NCBI RefSeq assembly: GCF_026540895.1
Contig: NZ_JALNUR010000023.1
Location: forward strand, 1 to 52,696
Reading direction: 5' to 3'
DNA from: Sphingomonas sp. GM_Shp_1
GTDB lineage: Bacteria > Pseudomonadota > Alphaproteobacteria > Sphingomonadales > Sphingomonadaceae
DNA: 52,696 nucleotides
A program made the translations under genes and the position numbers. Below are positions 26,028 to 34,670 of this stretch, piece after piece. How positions within the stretch are numbered: the stretch's first letter is position 1; every line of letters starts with the position of its first letter. Under the pieces are notes generated by a model. It was not told where the DNA came from. It ran no database searches and saw nothing but the letters and a program-made list of their open reading frames with translations.

Positions 26028-26876
26028 TCAATGCTTCACGTCGCGCCAGACATTCTGATACGCGCCCCAGGCCAGGAAGCAGAAGATCAGGATGAAGATC
26101 ACCGCCCCGATCCCGGCGGCGTGGCGCGATTCCAGCCGGGGCTCGGCGGTCCAGGTCAGGAAGGCGGCGACGTCCTTGGCCATCTGGTCGCGGGTCGCCA
26201 GCGTACCGTCGGTATATTGCACCTGGCCGTCCGAGGTCAGCGGCGGCGGCATCGCGATGTTGAGGTTCGCGAAATAGGGATTGTAGTGCAGGCCCGTCGG
26301 CGTCTTGATGTCCGGGAACTTGCGCAGCAGCTCGGCAGGCTGGTTGCGATAGGCGTCGGGGCCGATCAGCGAATAGACGTAATTGGTGCCGTCATGCCGC
26401 GCCTTGGTCATCAGCGACAGGTCGGGCGGCAGCGCATTGTTGTTCGCCGCGCGCGCCGCCACCTCGTTGGCGAAGGGCGAGGGGAAGCGGTCGGCGGGCA
26501 CGTTCTTGCGCGTCGTCGCCTCGCCCGTCTCCGGGTTGATGCTCGGCTGTTCGATCACCCACTGGTTGGCGATCGCCTTCACCTCGGCCTCGTTATAGCC
26601 CAGGTCCTTCAGGTCGCGGAACGCCACCAGCCGCAGCGAGTGGCAGGCCGCGCAGACCTCCTTATAGACTTGGAAACCGCGTTGGAGCTGGCGACGGTCG
26701 AAACGGCCGAAAATGCCGTCCGACGCCAGATGCGCGGGCTTGGGGTGAAGGTGGAATTCCTCCTCGGCGGATGGAGCGGGCGGGTCGGAGACGAGCCCCG
26801 ACACGCTGCCCCACAGCGCGATGGCGAGAACCAGGGTGAAGGCCGCGCCGACCAGGAATGCGATGCCACGAACCAT
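26028..26876 (-). CDS. petC: Cytochrome c1 of the bc1 complex
   Basis: A 282-residue subunit that passes electrons from the Rieske protein to soluble or anchored cytochrome c. An N-terminal signal or anchor (5-28) is followed by the haem site CAACH (C75, C78, H79) and the Met ligand in ANLNIAMPPPL. A C-terminal anchor at about 254-273 (AVIFILIFCFLAWGAYQNVW) holds it in the inner membrane with the haem domain in the periplasm. It is the last gene of petA-petB-petC. Confidence 0.96.
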   Translation of the reverse strand: MVRGIAFLVGAAFTLVLAIALWGSVSGLVSDPPAPSAEEEFHLHPKPAHLASDGIFGRFDRRQLQRGFQVYKEVCAACHSLRLVAFRDLKDLGYNEAEVKAIANQWVIEQPSINPETGEATTRKNVPADRFPSPFANEVAARAANNNALPPDLSLMTKARHDGTNYVYSLIGPDAYRNQPAELLRKFPDIKTPTGLHYNPYFANLNIAMPPPLTSDGQVQYTDGTLATRDQMAKDVAAFLTWTAEPRLESRHAAGIGAVIFILIFCFLAWGAYQNVWRDVKH

Positions 26877-26902
26877 GTTCAGCTATCCTCTTTCGGTTCG
26901 GG

Positions 26903-28186
26903 TCAGGCCAGGGCCGACTTGGTGGGCGCAGTGCCGCCATGCTTGGACAGCACGGCTTCGGTGATCGAGTTGGGCAGCGGCGCAGGACGCTCCGTCCGGG
27001 CGATCCAGGGCAGGATCACCAGGAAGTGGAGGAAATAATAGGCCGCCGTCAGCTGGCTGAGGATGATGAAGAAGGGCGTCGCGGGCGAGCCCCCGCACCA
27101 GCCGAGCAGCAGCACGTCGACCACCAGAACCCAGAAGGCGACCCGCGCCTTGGGCCGGAAATTGTTCGACCGCACCGGCGAGCTGTCCAGCCAGGGGAGG
27201 AAGAACAGCAGCAGGATCGACCCGAACATCGCCAGCACGCCCCACAGCTTGGCGGGCAGGATGAAGTCGGCGGTGAAGGCGCGCAGGATCGCGTAGAAGG
27301 GCCAGAAATACCATTCGGGCACGATATGCGCCGGGGTCGAGAGCGGGTTGGCTGGAATGTAATTGTCCGGGTGCCCCAGATAATTGGGGAAAAAGAACAG
27401 CAGCCCCGCGAAGACCAGCAGGAACACGCCCAGCCCCACCGCATCCTTGGCGGTGTAATAGGGGTGGAAGGGCACGGTATCCTGCTCGCCCTTCACATCG
27501 ACGCCGGTCGGGTTGTTGGAGCCCGGAATATGCAGCGCCCAGATGTGCAGGATGATGACGCCCGCGATCACGAAGGGCAGCAGATAGTGGAGCGAGAAAA
27601 AGCGGTTGAGCGCGGCATTGTCCGGCGCGAAACCGCCGAGCAGCCAGATGCGGATGGTATCGCCGACCAGCGGGATCGCCGAAAAGAAGCCGGTGATGAC
27701 CTGCGCGCCCCAGAAGCTCATCTGCCCCCAGGGGAGCACATAGCCCATGAAGGCGGTCGCCATCATCAGGAGGAAAATGACGACGCCCAGCAGCCACACC
27801 ATCTCGCGCGGGGCCTTGTACGATCCGTAATAGAGGCCACGGAAGATATGGGTGTAGACCACGATGAAGAACATCGACGCGCCGTTGGCGTGGGCATAGC
27901 GCAGGAACCAGCCCGCGTTCACGTCACGCATGATGCTTTCGACCGAGTCGAAGGCGACGCCCGCATTGGCGGCATAATGCATCGCCAGCACGACGCCGGT
28001 GATGATCTGGATGGCGAGGGCGGCACCCGCCAGCACGCCGAAATTCCAGAAGTAATTCAGGTTGCGCGGCACCGGATAACCCGCGCCCACGGCATTGTAG
28101 ACGAGGCGCGGCACCGGCAGCTTCTCGTCCAGCCAGCGCATGAGCGGCTGTTTCGGTTCGTAATGCTTGGCCCAGGGAAAGCTCAT
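26903..28186 (-). CDS. petB: Cytochrome b of the bc1 complex
   Basis: A 427-residue, eight-helix inner membrane protein carrying two b haems and the quinol oxidation and quinone reduction sites. Haem-ligand histidines lie in [11 protein letters not shown] and [16 protein letters not shown] on helix B and in [18 protein letters not shown] on helix [15 protein letters not shown] contains the PEWY motif of the Qo site. It is full length with a fused N- and C-terminal domain, unlike split b6/IV proteins. Gaps to neighbours are 14 and 26 bases. Confidence 0.97.
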   Translation of the reverse strand: MSFPWAKHYEPKQPLMRWLDEKLPVPRLVYNAVGAGYPVPRNLNYFWNFGVLAGAALAIQIITGVVLAMHYAANAGVAFDSVESIMRDVNAGWFLRYAHANGASMFFIVVYTHIFRGLYYGSYKAPREMVWLLGVVIFLLMMATAFMGYVLPWGQMSFWGAQVITGFFSAIPLVGDTIRIWLLGGFAPDNAALNRFFSLHYLLPFVIAGVIILHIWALHIPGSNNPTGVDVKGEQDTVPFHPYYTAKDAVGLGVFLLVFAGLLFFFPNYLGHPDNYIPANPLSTPAHIVPEWYFWPFYAILRAFTADFILPAKLWGVLAMFGSILLLFFLPWLDSSPVRSNNFRPKARVAFWVLVVDVLLLGWCGGSPATPFFIILSQLTAAYYFLHFLVILPWIARTERPAPLPNSITEAVLSKHGGTAPTKSALA

Positions 28187-28200
28187 CTCTCAAATCCCCT

Positions 28201-28794
28201 TCAAGCGGCCGCGCCGACCGTGACGGTCGTGTCGGTGTCGAATTTATACTCGGGAACCAGCAGGTTCAGCGGCGCCGGGCCCTTGCGGATGCGCGCGGCG
28301 GTGTCATAGGCCGAACCGTGGCAGGGGCAGAAATAGCCGCCATAGGGCCCCTTGTTCTCGCCCTCGCCCGCGCCCAGCGGCACGCAGCCCAGATGGGTGC
28401 AGACGCCCAGGGTGATCAGCCAGTTCTTCTTGCCCGGCTTGGTCCGCTGCTCCAGCGTCTGGGGATCGCGCAGGTCGGACAGCGGCACTGCATCGGCCTC
28501 GGCGATTTCCTTGGGCGTCAGGTTGCGGACGAACAGCGGCTGCTTGCGGAAGCTGGTCTTGATCGCCTGGCCGGGCTCGATCTTGGACAGGTCGACCTCG
28601 GTGGTCGACTGGGCGAGCACGTCGGCGGAGGGGTTCATCTGGTTGATCAGCGGCAGAACGATCGCCAGGGCGCCGACGCCCGCGAAGGACACGGCGGCGA
28701 CGTTGATGAAGTCGCGACGGCGGGGATCATGGACCTCTTCCTGGAATGGCTCCGGCGCCTCGCCGGGGGGTACGGTGTTCTCCGTCATCGCCAT
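28201..28794 (-). CDS. petA: Rieske iron-sulfur subunit of the bc1 complex
   Basis: A 197-residue 2Fe-2S protein. The twin-arginine-type signal RRRDFINVAAVSFAGVGALA at 25-44 directs folded export and also anchors it. Cluster box 1 CTHLGC is at 132-137 and box 2 CPCHGS at 156-161, giving two Cys and two His ligands and the structural disulfide. First in the operon. Starts at 28794 and 28788 are both possible; the second places AGGA 9 bases upstream. Confidence 0.97.
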   Translation of the reverse strand: MAMTENTVPPGEAPEPFQEEVHDPRRRDFINVAAVSFAGVGALAIVLPLINQMNPSADVLAQSTTEVDLSKIEPGQAIKTSFRKQPLFVRNLTPKEIAEADAVPLSDLRDPQTLEQRTKPGKKNWLITLGVCTHLGCVPLGAGEGENKGPYGGYFCPCHGSAYDTAARIRKGPAPLNLLVPEYKFDTDTTVTVGAAA

Positions 28795-28854
28795 TCGTCC
28801 TGTCCCTCCACCTGGTTCGCGTCCGCGATCGATACGCCGTGGCGGTCGCGCCGG

Positions 28855-28883
28855 ATTGTTCCGGTCCTGCGCCGCCCTCTCAA
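28855..28883 (-). promoter_or_regulatory. Putative petABC promoter
   Basis: On the minus strand TTGAGA at 28883-28878, 17 bases, then AACAAT at 28860-28855; matches to sigma70 are 5 of 6 and 4 of 6. It would start transcription about 55 bases before petA. Confidence 0.5.
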
Positions 28884-28936
28884 CTCACCCGTCCATGATG
28901 AACGGTGCTTCAGGTTAGCCTTGCTTGACGGGCTTT

Positions 28937-28964
28937 GCCAATCCCCTTTGGCCAATCCCCTTCG
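28937..28964. repeat. 14-bp tandem duplication
   Basis: GCCAATCCCCTTTG is followed at once by GCCAATCCCCTTCG. It lies in the 315-base divergent region 28795-29109 between petA and the next plus-strand gene, which otherwise shows only the petA promoter and no gene. Confidence 0.75.
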
Positions 28965-29109
28965 CCCCCCGGCCCCGTCGTTCAGCGCCCATGCATCGCC
29001 ATGGGTGCAGGAACCATGGCACGACGCGACGGGTTGACCGTCGATCGACGCGGATGACGGATCCCTGCCGCACCCGCATGGCGACAGGCCAGGGATATGG
29101 AGAGCGAGG

Positions 29110-29622
29110 ATGGGCCTCGGCAAGACGGGTTGGGCCGCGTTGATGGCGGCCGGGTTGCTGGCACTGGGCGGCTGCGCCGATGGCTATGGCTATAGCGGCG
29201 TGTCGGTCGGATCGGGCTTCGGCGGCGGCTATGGCCCCGGCTATTATGGCTATGGCGGCGGCTATGGTTATGCGCCGTCCTATTATGGCTGGTACAACGA
29301 CTTTTATTATCCGGGTACCGGCATCTACGTCTATGACCGCTATCGTCGGCCCTATCGCTGGAACGACGGACAGCGGGCCTATTGGGAAGGGCGGCGCGGC
29401 GCGTGGCGCGGCGGCCCGATCCGGGATCAGTGGCGCGGCTGGGGCCGTGACGGATGGCGGGGCGACCGCTGGCGCGGGCAGGGCTGGCGGGGCAATGGCG
29501 CCGTCGCTCCCACGCCCGGCGTGCCGCGTGCGGAGGGCTGGCGTGGCAATCGGGGCACGCCCGGCGGCGGGCGCGGCGGCCCTCGCCCCGGCGGTCCGCG
29601 AGGGTCTCGCGGACCGCGCTGA
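29110..29622 (+). CDS. Gly/Tyr/Arg/Trp-rich lipoprotein
   Basis: A 170-residue lipoprotein with a lipobox LGGC (Cys at about 22). The mature protein starts with Gly-Tyr repeats (about 23-65, e.g. GGGYGPGYYGYGGGYGY), has a folded-looking part YDRYRRPYRWNDGQRAYWEG, and ends in a basic Gly/Arg/Trp-rich tail of RGWGRDGWRGDRWRGQGWRG type. Outer-membrane or periplasmic placement is likely; function unknown. The 3' end of the gene (29591-29617) is a perfect 11-bp inverted repeat inside the coding frame. Confidence 0.78.
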   Translation: MGLGKTGWAALMAAGLLALGGCADGYGYSGVSVGSGFGGGYGPGYYGYGGGYGYAPSYYGWYNDFYYPGTGIYVYDRYRRPYRWNDGQRAYWEGRRGAWRGGPIRDQWRGWGRDGWRGDRWRGQGWRGNGAVAPTPGVPRAEGWRGNRGTPGGGRGGPRPGGPRGSRGPR

Positions 29623-29625
29623 GAC

Positions 29626-30075
29626 TCAGGCGGCGGGCTGGGTCCGGATCATGACGGTGGGGCGGAAGCGCATGACCGCCACATCGTCCTGATTGTAGAC
29701 GGTCAGCAGGCTGACGACGAAGCCCATGTCCGGTCGACTGGCCGAACGGCGCGTCTCCAGCACTTCCGTCTCACAACGTAGTGTGTCGCCGGGATAGACG
29801 GGCTTCAGCCAGCGGAGTTCGTCGATGCCGGGCGACCCCAGGCTCTGAAAGCCGATGTCCCGGTAATGCGCGACGATCATCGCCATCGTCATCGATGCGG
29901 TGTGCCAGCCGCTGGCCGACAGCCGCCCGAAATGGGTGGCCGCCGCCGCTTCGTCGGACAGATGGAAGGGCTGGGGATCGTAGCGCGCGGCGAAGGCGAT
30001 CACCTCGTCACGGTCGACATGGCAGGCGCCGAACCGCGCCACGTCGCCCACCGCCATATCCTCCAGCCAGATCAT
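29626..30075 (-). CDS. MaoC family (R)-hydratase-like protein
   Basis: A 149-residue single hot-dog domain. The hydratase motif region is YDPQPFHLSDEAA at about 32-44, followed by GRLSASGWHTASM, with the Asp and His typical of MaoC-like (R)-specific enoyl-CoA hydratases. The substrate is unknown; relatives act on acyl-CoA in fatty-acid or polyhydroxyalkanoate metabolism. It follows the phosphodiesterase gene by 12 bases on the same strand. Confidence 0.92.
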   Translation of the reverse strand: MIWLEDMAVGDVARFGACHVDRDEVIAFAARYDPQPFHLSDEAAAATHFGRLSASGWHTASMTMAMIVAHYRDIGFQSLGSPGIDELRWLKPVYPGDTLRCETEVLETRRSASRPDMGFVVSLLTVYNQDDVAVMRFRPTVMIRTQPAA

Positions 30076-30087
30076 CGCCGTCCTCCC

Positions 30088-31395
30088 TTATCGCCGCAGA
30101 ACGCGCCGGAAGGGCGCATCGGTTCCGTCCAGGCCGCGACCCGGCGGCAGGCCGATCAGATCGCGCAGCAGAGGCGCCACATCGACATTGTCGAACGGGG
30201 CCAGCTTCGCGCCGGGGCGGAAGGCCGGGCCTTGCGCGATGAACAACGCGGTCATGCTGGGATCGGCATTGTCGTAACCATGCGCGCCGCCGGTAAAGGG
30301 CTTGTCCGCCGGCTTGGCGTCGATCAGCCACCCGGCATCGGCCAGGCAGAAATAGGGGGCGATGCGCGGGTTGCGGCCATAGCGGAAGCGGGCCGGAATC
30401 CCGTTCCTGCGCCAGCAATCCATATGATCGTGATGGCTCAGCAGGCGCGCCTCCAGCGCGGCCTCGTGACCCGGCACCGCGCGGATCATCGCGAACGGGC
30501 CGTCTTCGGACATTTCGTAATCGGCCGGGTTGACCATCCGGTCGAGCGCGATGACCCGTTCGCTGGAGGTGGCAGCCATGCCATGATCGGAGACGATCAC
30601 CAGATTGGCGGCCAGGCCCAGTTCGGCCAGGCCCGATACCAGCGCGCCGATCGCCTGGTCGACATGGGCGATCGCGGCATTCACCTCCGCCGAATCCGGG
30701 CCGCCGTCATGGCCGGCGATATCCACCTCGTCGAAATAGAGCGTCAGGAAGCGCGGGCGGGTCGGGCCGGGGCGTCGCAACCAGTCGATGACCGTATCGA
30801 CCCGCTGGCGGTCGGAGATGTTGGCGTTGAACTGCAACCAATCATGCGGACGAACGCCGCCGGTGACGGCATGGTGCCCGCGCGGCTGGAGCGTGCCGCC
30901 CCAGGCGACGTTGGAGCCGGGCCACAGCATCGTGGCGGTGGGAATGCCCGCCCGCTCGGCGGTGACCCAGACCGGTTCGGCCTCATCCCACCAATAGGGC
31001 TGATCCGAGGCCATGGTGAAGCGCTCGCCCGGATGCGCGGGGTCGGTGAAGCTGTTGGCGACGATGCCGTGCCGGTCGGGCACCACGCCGGTCACTAAGG
31101 TCCAGTGGTTGGGAAAGGTCTTGGACGGAAAGGACGGTCGCATCGCGGCGGTCACGCCCTCCGTCGCCAGGTGCGACAAATGGGGTGACAGGCCGCGCGT
31201 CAGATAATCGGCGCGAAACCCGTCGATCGACACCAGGATCGTCACCGGCGCGCGCGCTTCGGCGGGGGCGGCAGCGGAAGCGACGGATGCGGCTGGCGAG
31301 GTGCTGGAGACCGGCGGCAGCGACGGCGGGCTGTATGGGTAGGCGCAACCGGCCAGCAAGGCCAGCGCGAGAGCGACGAGGGGGAGTCGGGTCAC
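30088..31395 (-). CDS. NPP-type phosphodiesterase lipoprotein (alkaline phosphatase fold)
   Basis: A 435-residue protein with a signal MTRLPLVALALALLAGC and lipobox Cys at about 17, so lipid-anchored. It is an ectonucleotide pyrophosphatase/phosphodiesterase homologue: metal ligand D in VSIDGFRADY, nucleophile Thr in PSKTFPNH, then D and H in DEVDIAGHDGG, DH in VSDHGMA, and H in GGAHGYDN. These bind two zinc ions. Substrates in the family are nucleotides or phosphodiester lipids. The GTG at 31395 fits the signal peptide best; an ATG at 31476 would add 27 residues. Confidence 0.92.
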   Translation of the reverse strand: MTRLPLVALALALLAGCAYPYSPPSLPPVSSTSPAASVASAAAPAEARAPVTILVSIDGFRADYLTRGLSPHLSHLATEGVTAAMRPSFPSKTFPNHWTLVTGVVPDRHGIVANSFTDPAHPGERFTMASDQPYWWDEAEPVWVTAERAGIPTATMLWPGSNVAWGGTLQPRGHHAVTGGVRPHDWLQFNANISDRQRVDTVIDWLRRPGPTRPRFLTLYFDEVDIAGHDGGPDSAEVNAAIAHVDQAIGALVSGLAELGLAANLVIVSDHGMAATSSERVIALDRMVNPADYEMSEDGPFAMIRAVPGHEAALEARLLSHHDHMDCWRRNGIPARFRYGRNPRIAPYFCLADAGWLIDAKPADKPFTGGAHGYDNADPSMTALFIAQGPAFRPGAKLAPFDNVDVAPLLRDLIGLPPGRGLDGTDAPFRRVLRR

Positions 31396-31482
31396 GGTGA
31401 GGATCGTCCTTTCGGTCCCACCCGATAACGTGATCGTGTTGCACTGGCGAGCACTGGGTCCAGTCCTGATCGACATTCACTC

Positions 31483-31605
31483 ATTCCTCCCCTTGTAGGG
31501 GAGGTGGCAGGCCGTCAGGCCTGACGGAGGGGTGTCGCGCTCTCGATACGGGGACACCCCTCCACCATGCTGCGCATGGTCCCCCTCCCCTTGCAGGGGA
31601 GGAAT
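31483..31605. repeat. Intergenic repeat family B, copy 5
   Basis: Starts ATTCCTCCCCTTGTAGGGGA, left half GGTGGCAGGCCGTCAGGCCT-GACGGAGGGGTGTC, right half ACACCCCTCCACCATGCTGC-GCATGG, end CCTTGCAGGGGAGGAATG. It is the central unit of the first bracketed module. Confidence 0.87.
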
Positions 31606-31737
31606 GATGACCCTTCCGCTTGAATGTCGATCCGGCCTAGCCAGCAGGCTGGCAAGCTCCGCTAACCCTCTCCCCTATCCAGTGGAGAGGGAAGTAGCAG
31701 GAATGTCGATCGGCCCCGGATCGACATTCACCAAGTT

Positions 31738-31890
31738 ATGCGCGCAGAGGCGCAGAGAAATCCTGTTCGTACCGCAGCGCGCCTCAGCATGGTCCGATGG
31801 TAAAGACGGACTGCGATCACCGCAGGCACACCCTCTCTGCGTCCTCCGCGCCTCCGCGCGAACACATTCTCCGCAGCTTCGCGCGAAAAC
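31738..31890. repeat. Repeat family D, copy 1
   Basis: Left part ATGCGCGCAGAGGCGCAGAG and right part CTCTCTGCGTCCTCCGCGCC-TCCGCGCGAAC are inverse to one another; a trailing CAGCTTCGCGCGAAAAC follows. Similar sequence recurs at 44.68-44.91 kb. Confidence 0.75.
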
Positions 31891-31964
31891 GAATGTCGAT
31901 TGAGCTTGGACGTGGCCAGGATCGGCAGGGAACCACGTAGAGCCAAGTCGCCCGGAAGGTGCCG

Positions 31965-32357
31965 TCAGGTTACGGGAAAGAAGCGACGAATCTCGTCATC
32001 GCTGTTGCGCAGGAGCAGGCGCAGCCGTGCCTCCGCGTCGCTGGGCCGGTCGCCGGGCAGGCCCGCCATCGCCCATTCGCCGAACGCGGGCGCATCGATC
32101 ATCCGGTCGTCCAGAATGGCGATGTCGGTATGGCGCGGATCGCGGGCGATGCGCTCGAACGCCTCGGCGACGCTGTCGGCGGGGCCTTCGATCAACTGGC
32201 GATACTGGCCCTCGCCGATCCACAATAGGCCCGAGATACCGTCCATGCCGTTGTTCCGACGCGAGGTCGCCAGAATCGCCTGATGATCGGCACGCACATC
32301 CTCGCCGACCGGACGGCTGCTATAGATGATGCGGCGGTACGGGCTAACATGGATCAT
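31965..32357 (-). CDS. BLUF domain blue-light sensor
   Basis: A 130-residue stand-alone BLUF domain binding FAD. The key residues are Tyr in RRIIYSSRP (about 11), Asn in SRRNNGMDGISGLL (about 33-34) and Gln in GQYRQLIEG (about 52), matching Tyr21, Asn45 and Gln63 of AppA. No output domain is attached, so it must act through a partner protein. The start MIHVSPYRR at 32357 is chosen by homology; no strong ribosome binding site is seen. A longer form reaching 32441 is possible. Neighbours do not suggest a target. Confidence 0.92.
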   Translation of the reverse strand: MIHVSPYRRIIYSSRPVGEDVRADHQAILATSRRNNGMDGISGLLWIGEGQYRQLIEGPADSVAEAFERIARDPRHTDIAILDDRMIDAPAFGEWAMAGLPGDRPSDAEARLRLLLRNSDDEIRRFFPVT

Positions 32358-32437
32358 GATGTCAGGCGTAACGCGCCGATCGCGTCCTGCAAAGCGGGAA
32401 TGCGCCGGCCGGTGGAAGCCGACCGGCGCATCATGGA

Positions 32438-33538
32438 TCACACGTTGAAGCGGAACAGCATCACGTCGCCATCCTGGACGACATATTCCTTGCCTTCCGC
32501 GCGCAGCTTGCCCGCATCGCGCGCGCCCGCTTCGCCCTTGAACGCGACATAGTCATCATAGGCGATGGTTTCGGCCCGGATGAAGCCGCGCTCGAAGTCG
32601 CTATGAATCTCGCCCGCCGCATTGGGGGCCTTGGCACCGCGATGGACGGTCCAGGCGCGTGCCTCCTTCGGCCCGACGGTGAAGAAGGTGAGCAGGTCGA
32701 GCAGCGCGTAACCGGCGCGGATCACGCGGGCCAGGCCGGTTTCCGACAGGCCCAGTTCGGACAGGAATTCGCCGCGATCCTCGACCGGCATGGTCGCGAT
32801 CTCGGCCTCGATCGCCGCCGACACGACGACCGCCTGCGCGCCCTCGGCAGCGGCCTTCTCGAAGACTCGCGCCGAGTGGGCGTTGCCGTTCGCAGCGTTC
32901 GATTCCTCGACATTGCAGACATAGAGGACCGGCTTGGCGGTCAGCAATTGTGCCTGTGCAAAGACGCGGGCTTCCTCCTCGTCCTTGGGCTTGGTCAGGC
33001 GGGCGGGCTTGCCCTCACGCAGCAGGTCGAGCGTCTGGCCGAGCACCGAGGCGGCGATCTTGGCCTCCTTGTCGCCCTGCTGGCCCTTCTTGATGAAGGC
33101 GGGAACGCGCTTTTCCAGGCTTTCCAGGTCGGAGAGCATCAGCTCGGTCTCGACCGTCTCGGCGTCGGCGATGGGATCGACCTTGCCCTCGACGTGAGTC
33201 ACGTCGCCGTCCTCGAAGCAGCGCAGGACATGGACGATCGCGTCCACCTCACGGATATTGCCCAGGAACTGGTTGCCCAGCCCTTCGCCCTTGGACGCGC
33301 CGCGCACCAAGCCGGCGATGTCGACGAAGGCCAGCTGCGTCTCGATGATCTTGGCCGACCCGGCGACCTCGGCCAGCTTGTACAGGCGCGGGTCGGGAAC
33401 CGCGACGTTGCCGACATTCGGCTCGATCGTGCAGAACGGATAATTGGCGGCCTGCGCCGCCGCCGTTTCGGTCAGCGCGTTGAAAAGGGTGGACTTGCCG
33501 ACATTCGGCAGGCCGACGATGCCGCAGCGGAAACCCAT
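32438..33538 (-). CDS. ychF: Redox-regulated ATPase YchF
   Basis: A 366-residue OBG-type P-loop protein that associates with ribosomes. G1 is GLPNVGKST (8-16), G3 is DIAGLVRGASKGEGLGNQFL, and NVEE replaces the guanine-specific NKxD, so it binds ATP rather than GTP. A central coiled coil and a C-terminal TGS domain (about 280-366) follow. ychF usually follows pth; here two other genes are inserted between. Confidence 0.97.
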   Translation of the reverse strand: MGFRCGIVGLPNVGKSTLFNALTETAAAQAANYPFCTIEPNVGNVAVPDPRLYKLAEVAGSAKIIETQLAFVDIAGLVRGASKGEGLGNQFLGNIREVDAIVHVLRCFEDGDVTHVEGKVDPIADAETVETELMLSDLESLEKRVPAFIKKGQQGDKEAKIAASVLGQTLDLLREGKPARLTKPKDEEEARVFAQAQLLTAKPVLYVCNVEESNAANGNAHSARVFEKAAAEGAQAVVVSAAIEAEIATMPVEDRGEFLSELGLSETGLARVIRAGYALLDLLTFFTVGPKEARAWTVHRGAKAPNAAGEIHSDFERGFIRAETIAYDDYVAFKGEAGARDAGKLRAEGKEYVVQDGDVMLFRFNV

Positions 33539-33632
33539 GCGTCGCTTATCCTACTGGAAAGGGGAAAGCGCCCCTCTAGCGACGATGGCGCTATTTCTCA
33601 ACCGATGGTGGGTGGGGCGCTTAATCCCAAAC

Positions 33633-33713
33633 GCCCGTTCCGCCCGAGCGAAGTCGAAGCCTGCCCTGAGCGCCTGCCTTGGCAGGCTTCGACTTCGCTC
33701 AGGCCGAACGGGG
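33633..33713. repeat. Intergenic repeat family A, copy 6
   Basis: Left half CCCGTTCCGCCCGAGCGAAG-TCGAAGCCTG and right half CAGGCTTCGACTTCGCTCAG-GCCGAACGGG, joined by 18 bases containing GCGCCTGCC. The arms are almost perfect inverses over 30 bases. Confidence 0.88.
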
Positions 33714-33721
33714 CGGGGTGT

Positions 33722-33916
33722 TCAGGCGATCCCGGCCATCATCGCGGCGGCATAGGCGAGGAGCATCATACCCAGCGCGGCCGAAAAGCCCATCAGCACC
33801 AAGCCCATATAATAGAGCATCGGCGGATGCGCCCGCTTCGCTTTCTTGTTCCGCCCGAGACCCGACAGGACGAAACTTGCCAGCATGCCAAAGGTGAAGA
33901 CACAAAATTCGAGCAT
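33722..33916 (-). CDS. Small membrane protein, hypothetical
   Basis: A 64-residue protein with two predicted membrane helices, FCVFTFGMLASFVLSGLG at about 4-21 and YMGLVLMGFSAALGMMLLAY at about 36-55, joined by a basic loop GRNKKAKRAHPP. No family recognised and no convincing ribosome binding site, so it is a moderate-confidence gene. It lies between ychF and the oxygenase-pth pair. Confidence 0.55.
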   Translation of the reverse strand: MLEFCVFTFGMLASFVLSGLGRNKKAKRAHPPMLYYMGLVLMGFSAALGMMLLAYAAAMMAGIA

Positions 33917-34067
33917 GGGGCGTAACGTCCGGTCCTGGGGCTGCGATGGGCAATCCCCTAGCCGATATAGGTTAACCGCACGATATCGGGGCGACGAAGC
34001 GCCCTGAATCATCGCTGAGGCGATGGAACTTTTCGGCTCGTCGCCGGTCTGCGACGCGTCGTCGTTC

Positions 34068-34670
34068 CTATCGATAGTTAAAGCTGACGCTGATCCGCTC
34101 GCCCTTGGCGCCATTGGGCACCACCTCGTGCCGCAGCCAGCTTTCCCACAACAGCACCGTGCCCGGCTGGGGCGTCGCGGTGGCGAAGGTCGCCAGGTCT
34201 CCCGGCGCATCGGGGCGGCGAGGCGGGGCGGCCATCAGCATCGGGAGGCGCGGGTCCTCCAGCTTCAATGCGCCCGAGCCTGCAGGCATGGCGACATAGA
34301 GCGTGCCCGAGACGACCGAATGCGGATGGATATGCGCGGAGTGATGCCCGCCCGGCTTCAGGACATTGACCCACAGGCTATCGAGCTTCAGCTTGCGCCC
34401 GCCCAGGTCGAACGCGCATTCCTCGGCGAAGCGCGCGACATGGCGATCCAGCTTCTTGCGCAGGTCGGCGAAGACGGGATCGCGGATCGGCAGGTCGTTT
34501 AGCGAGGCGTAGCTGGTATAGCCGCGATAGCCATGCTCCCTCGACCAGCGCCGCCCGGCGCGATCGTCCTCGGCCAGCGCCCAGCAGCTCTGCTCGATCT
34601 CCTCCAGCAGATCGGCATCGTCCAGCTGCCCCTCATAGAGCAGCGAGGCGAACAGACGCCGCACGCTCAT
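34068..34670 (-). CDS. 2OG-Fe(II) oxygenase (TIGR02466-like)
   Basis: A 200-residue double-stranded beta-helix oxygenase. The iron ligands are expected in HHSAHIHPHSVVSGTLYV (about 108-125) and the distal His in WLRHEVVPNG with Arg in GERISVSFNYR binding 2-oxoglutarate. The family (TIGR02466) has no proven substrate. Its start overlaps the pth stop by four bases (ATGA), which implies coupling with pth. Confidence 0.87.
   Translation of the reverse strand: MSVRRLFASLLYEGQLDDADLLEEIEQSCWALAEDDRAGRRWSREHGYRGYTSYASLNDLPIRDPVFADLRKKLDRHVARFAEECAFDLGGRKLKLDSLWVNVLKPGGHHSAHIHPHSVVSGTLYVAMPAGSGALKLEDPRLPMLMAAPPRRPDAPGDLATFATATPQPGTVLLWESWLRHEVVPNGAKGERISVSFNYR

Larger units (their letters stand above)
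31469..31900. repeat. Mosaic of repeat modules bracketed by a 10-base word
   Basis: The word GAATGTCGAT occurs forward at 31622-31631, 31701-31710 and 31891-31900, and inverted (ATCGACATTC) at 31469-31478 and 31720-31729. The inverted-forward pairs enclose a family B unit (31483-31605) and a family D unit (31738-31890); a third module with CCCTCTCCCC/AGAGGG arms sits between forward copies. 31701-31729 is itself a perfect 11-bp palindrome with a 7-base loop. The 569-base gap 31396-31964 holds no gene. Confidence 0.8.

Noticed and set aside
31469..31900. CRISPR array from the recurring 10-base word
   Set aside because: The repeat is too short, occurs in both orientations, spacing is irregular and no cas gene is present.
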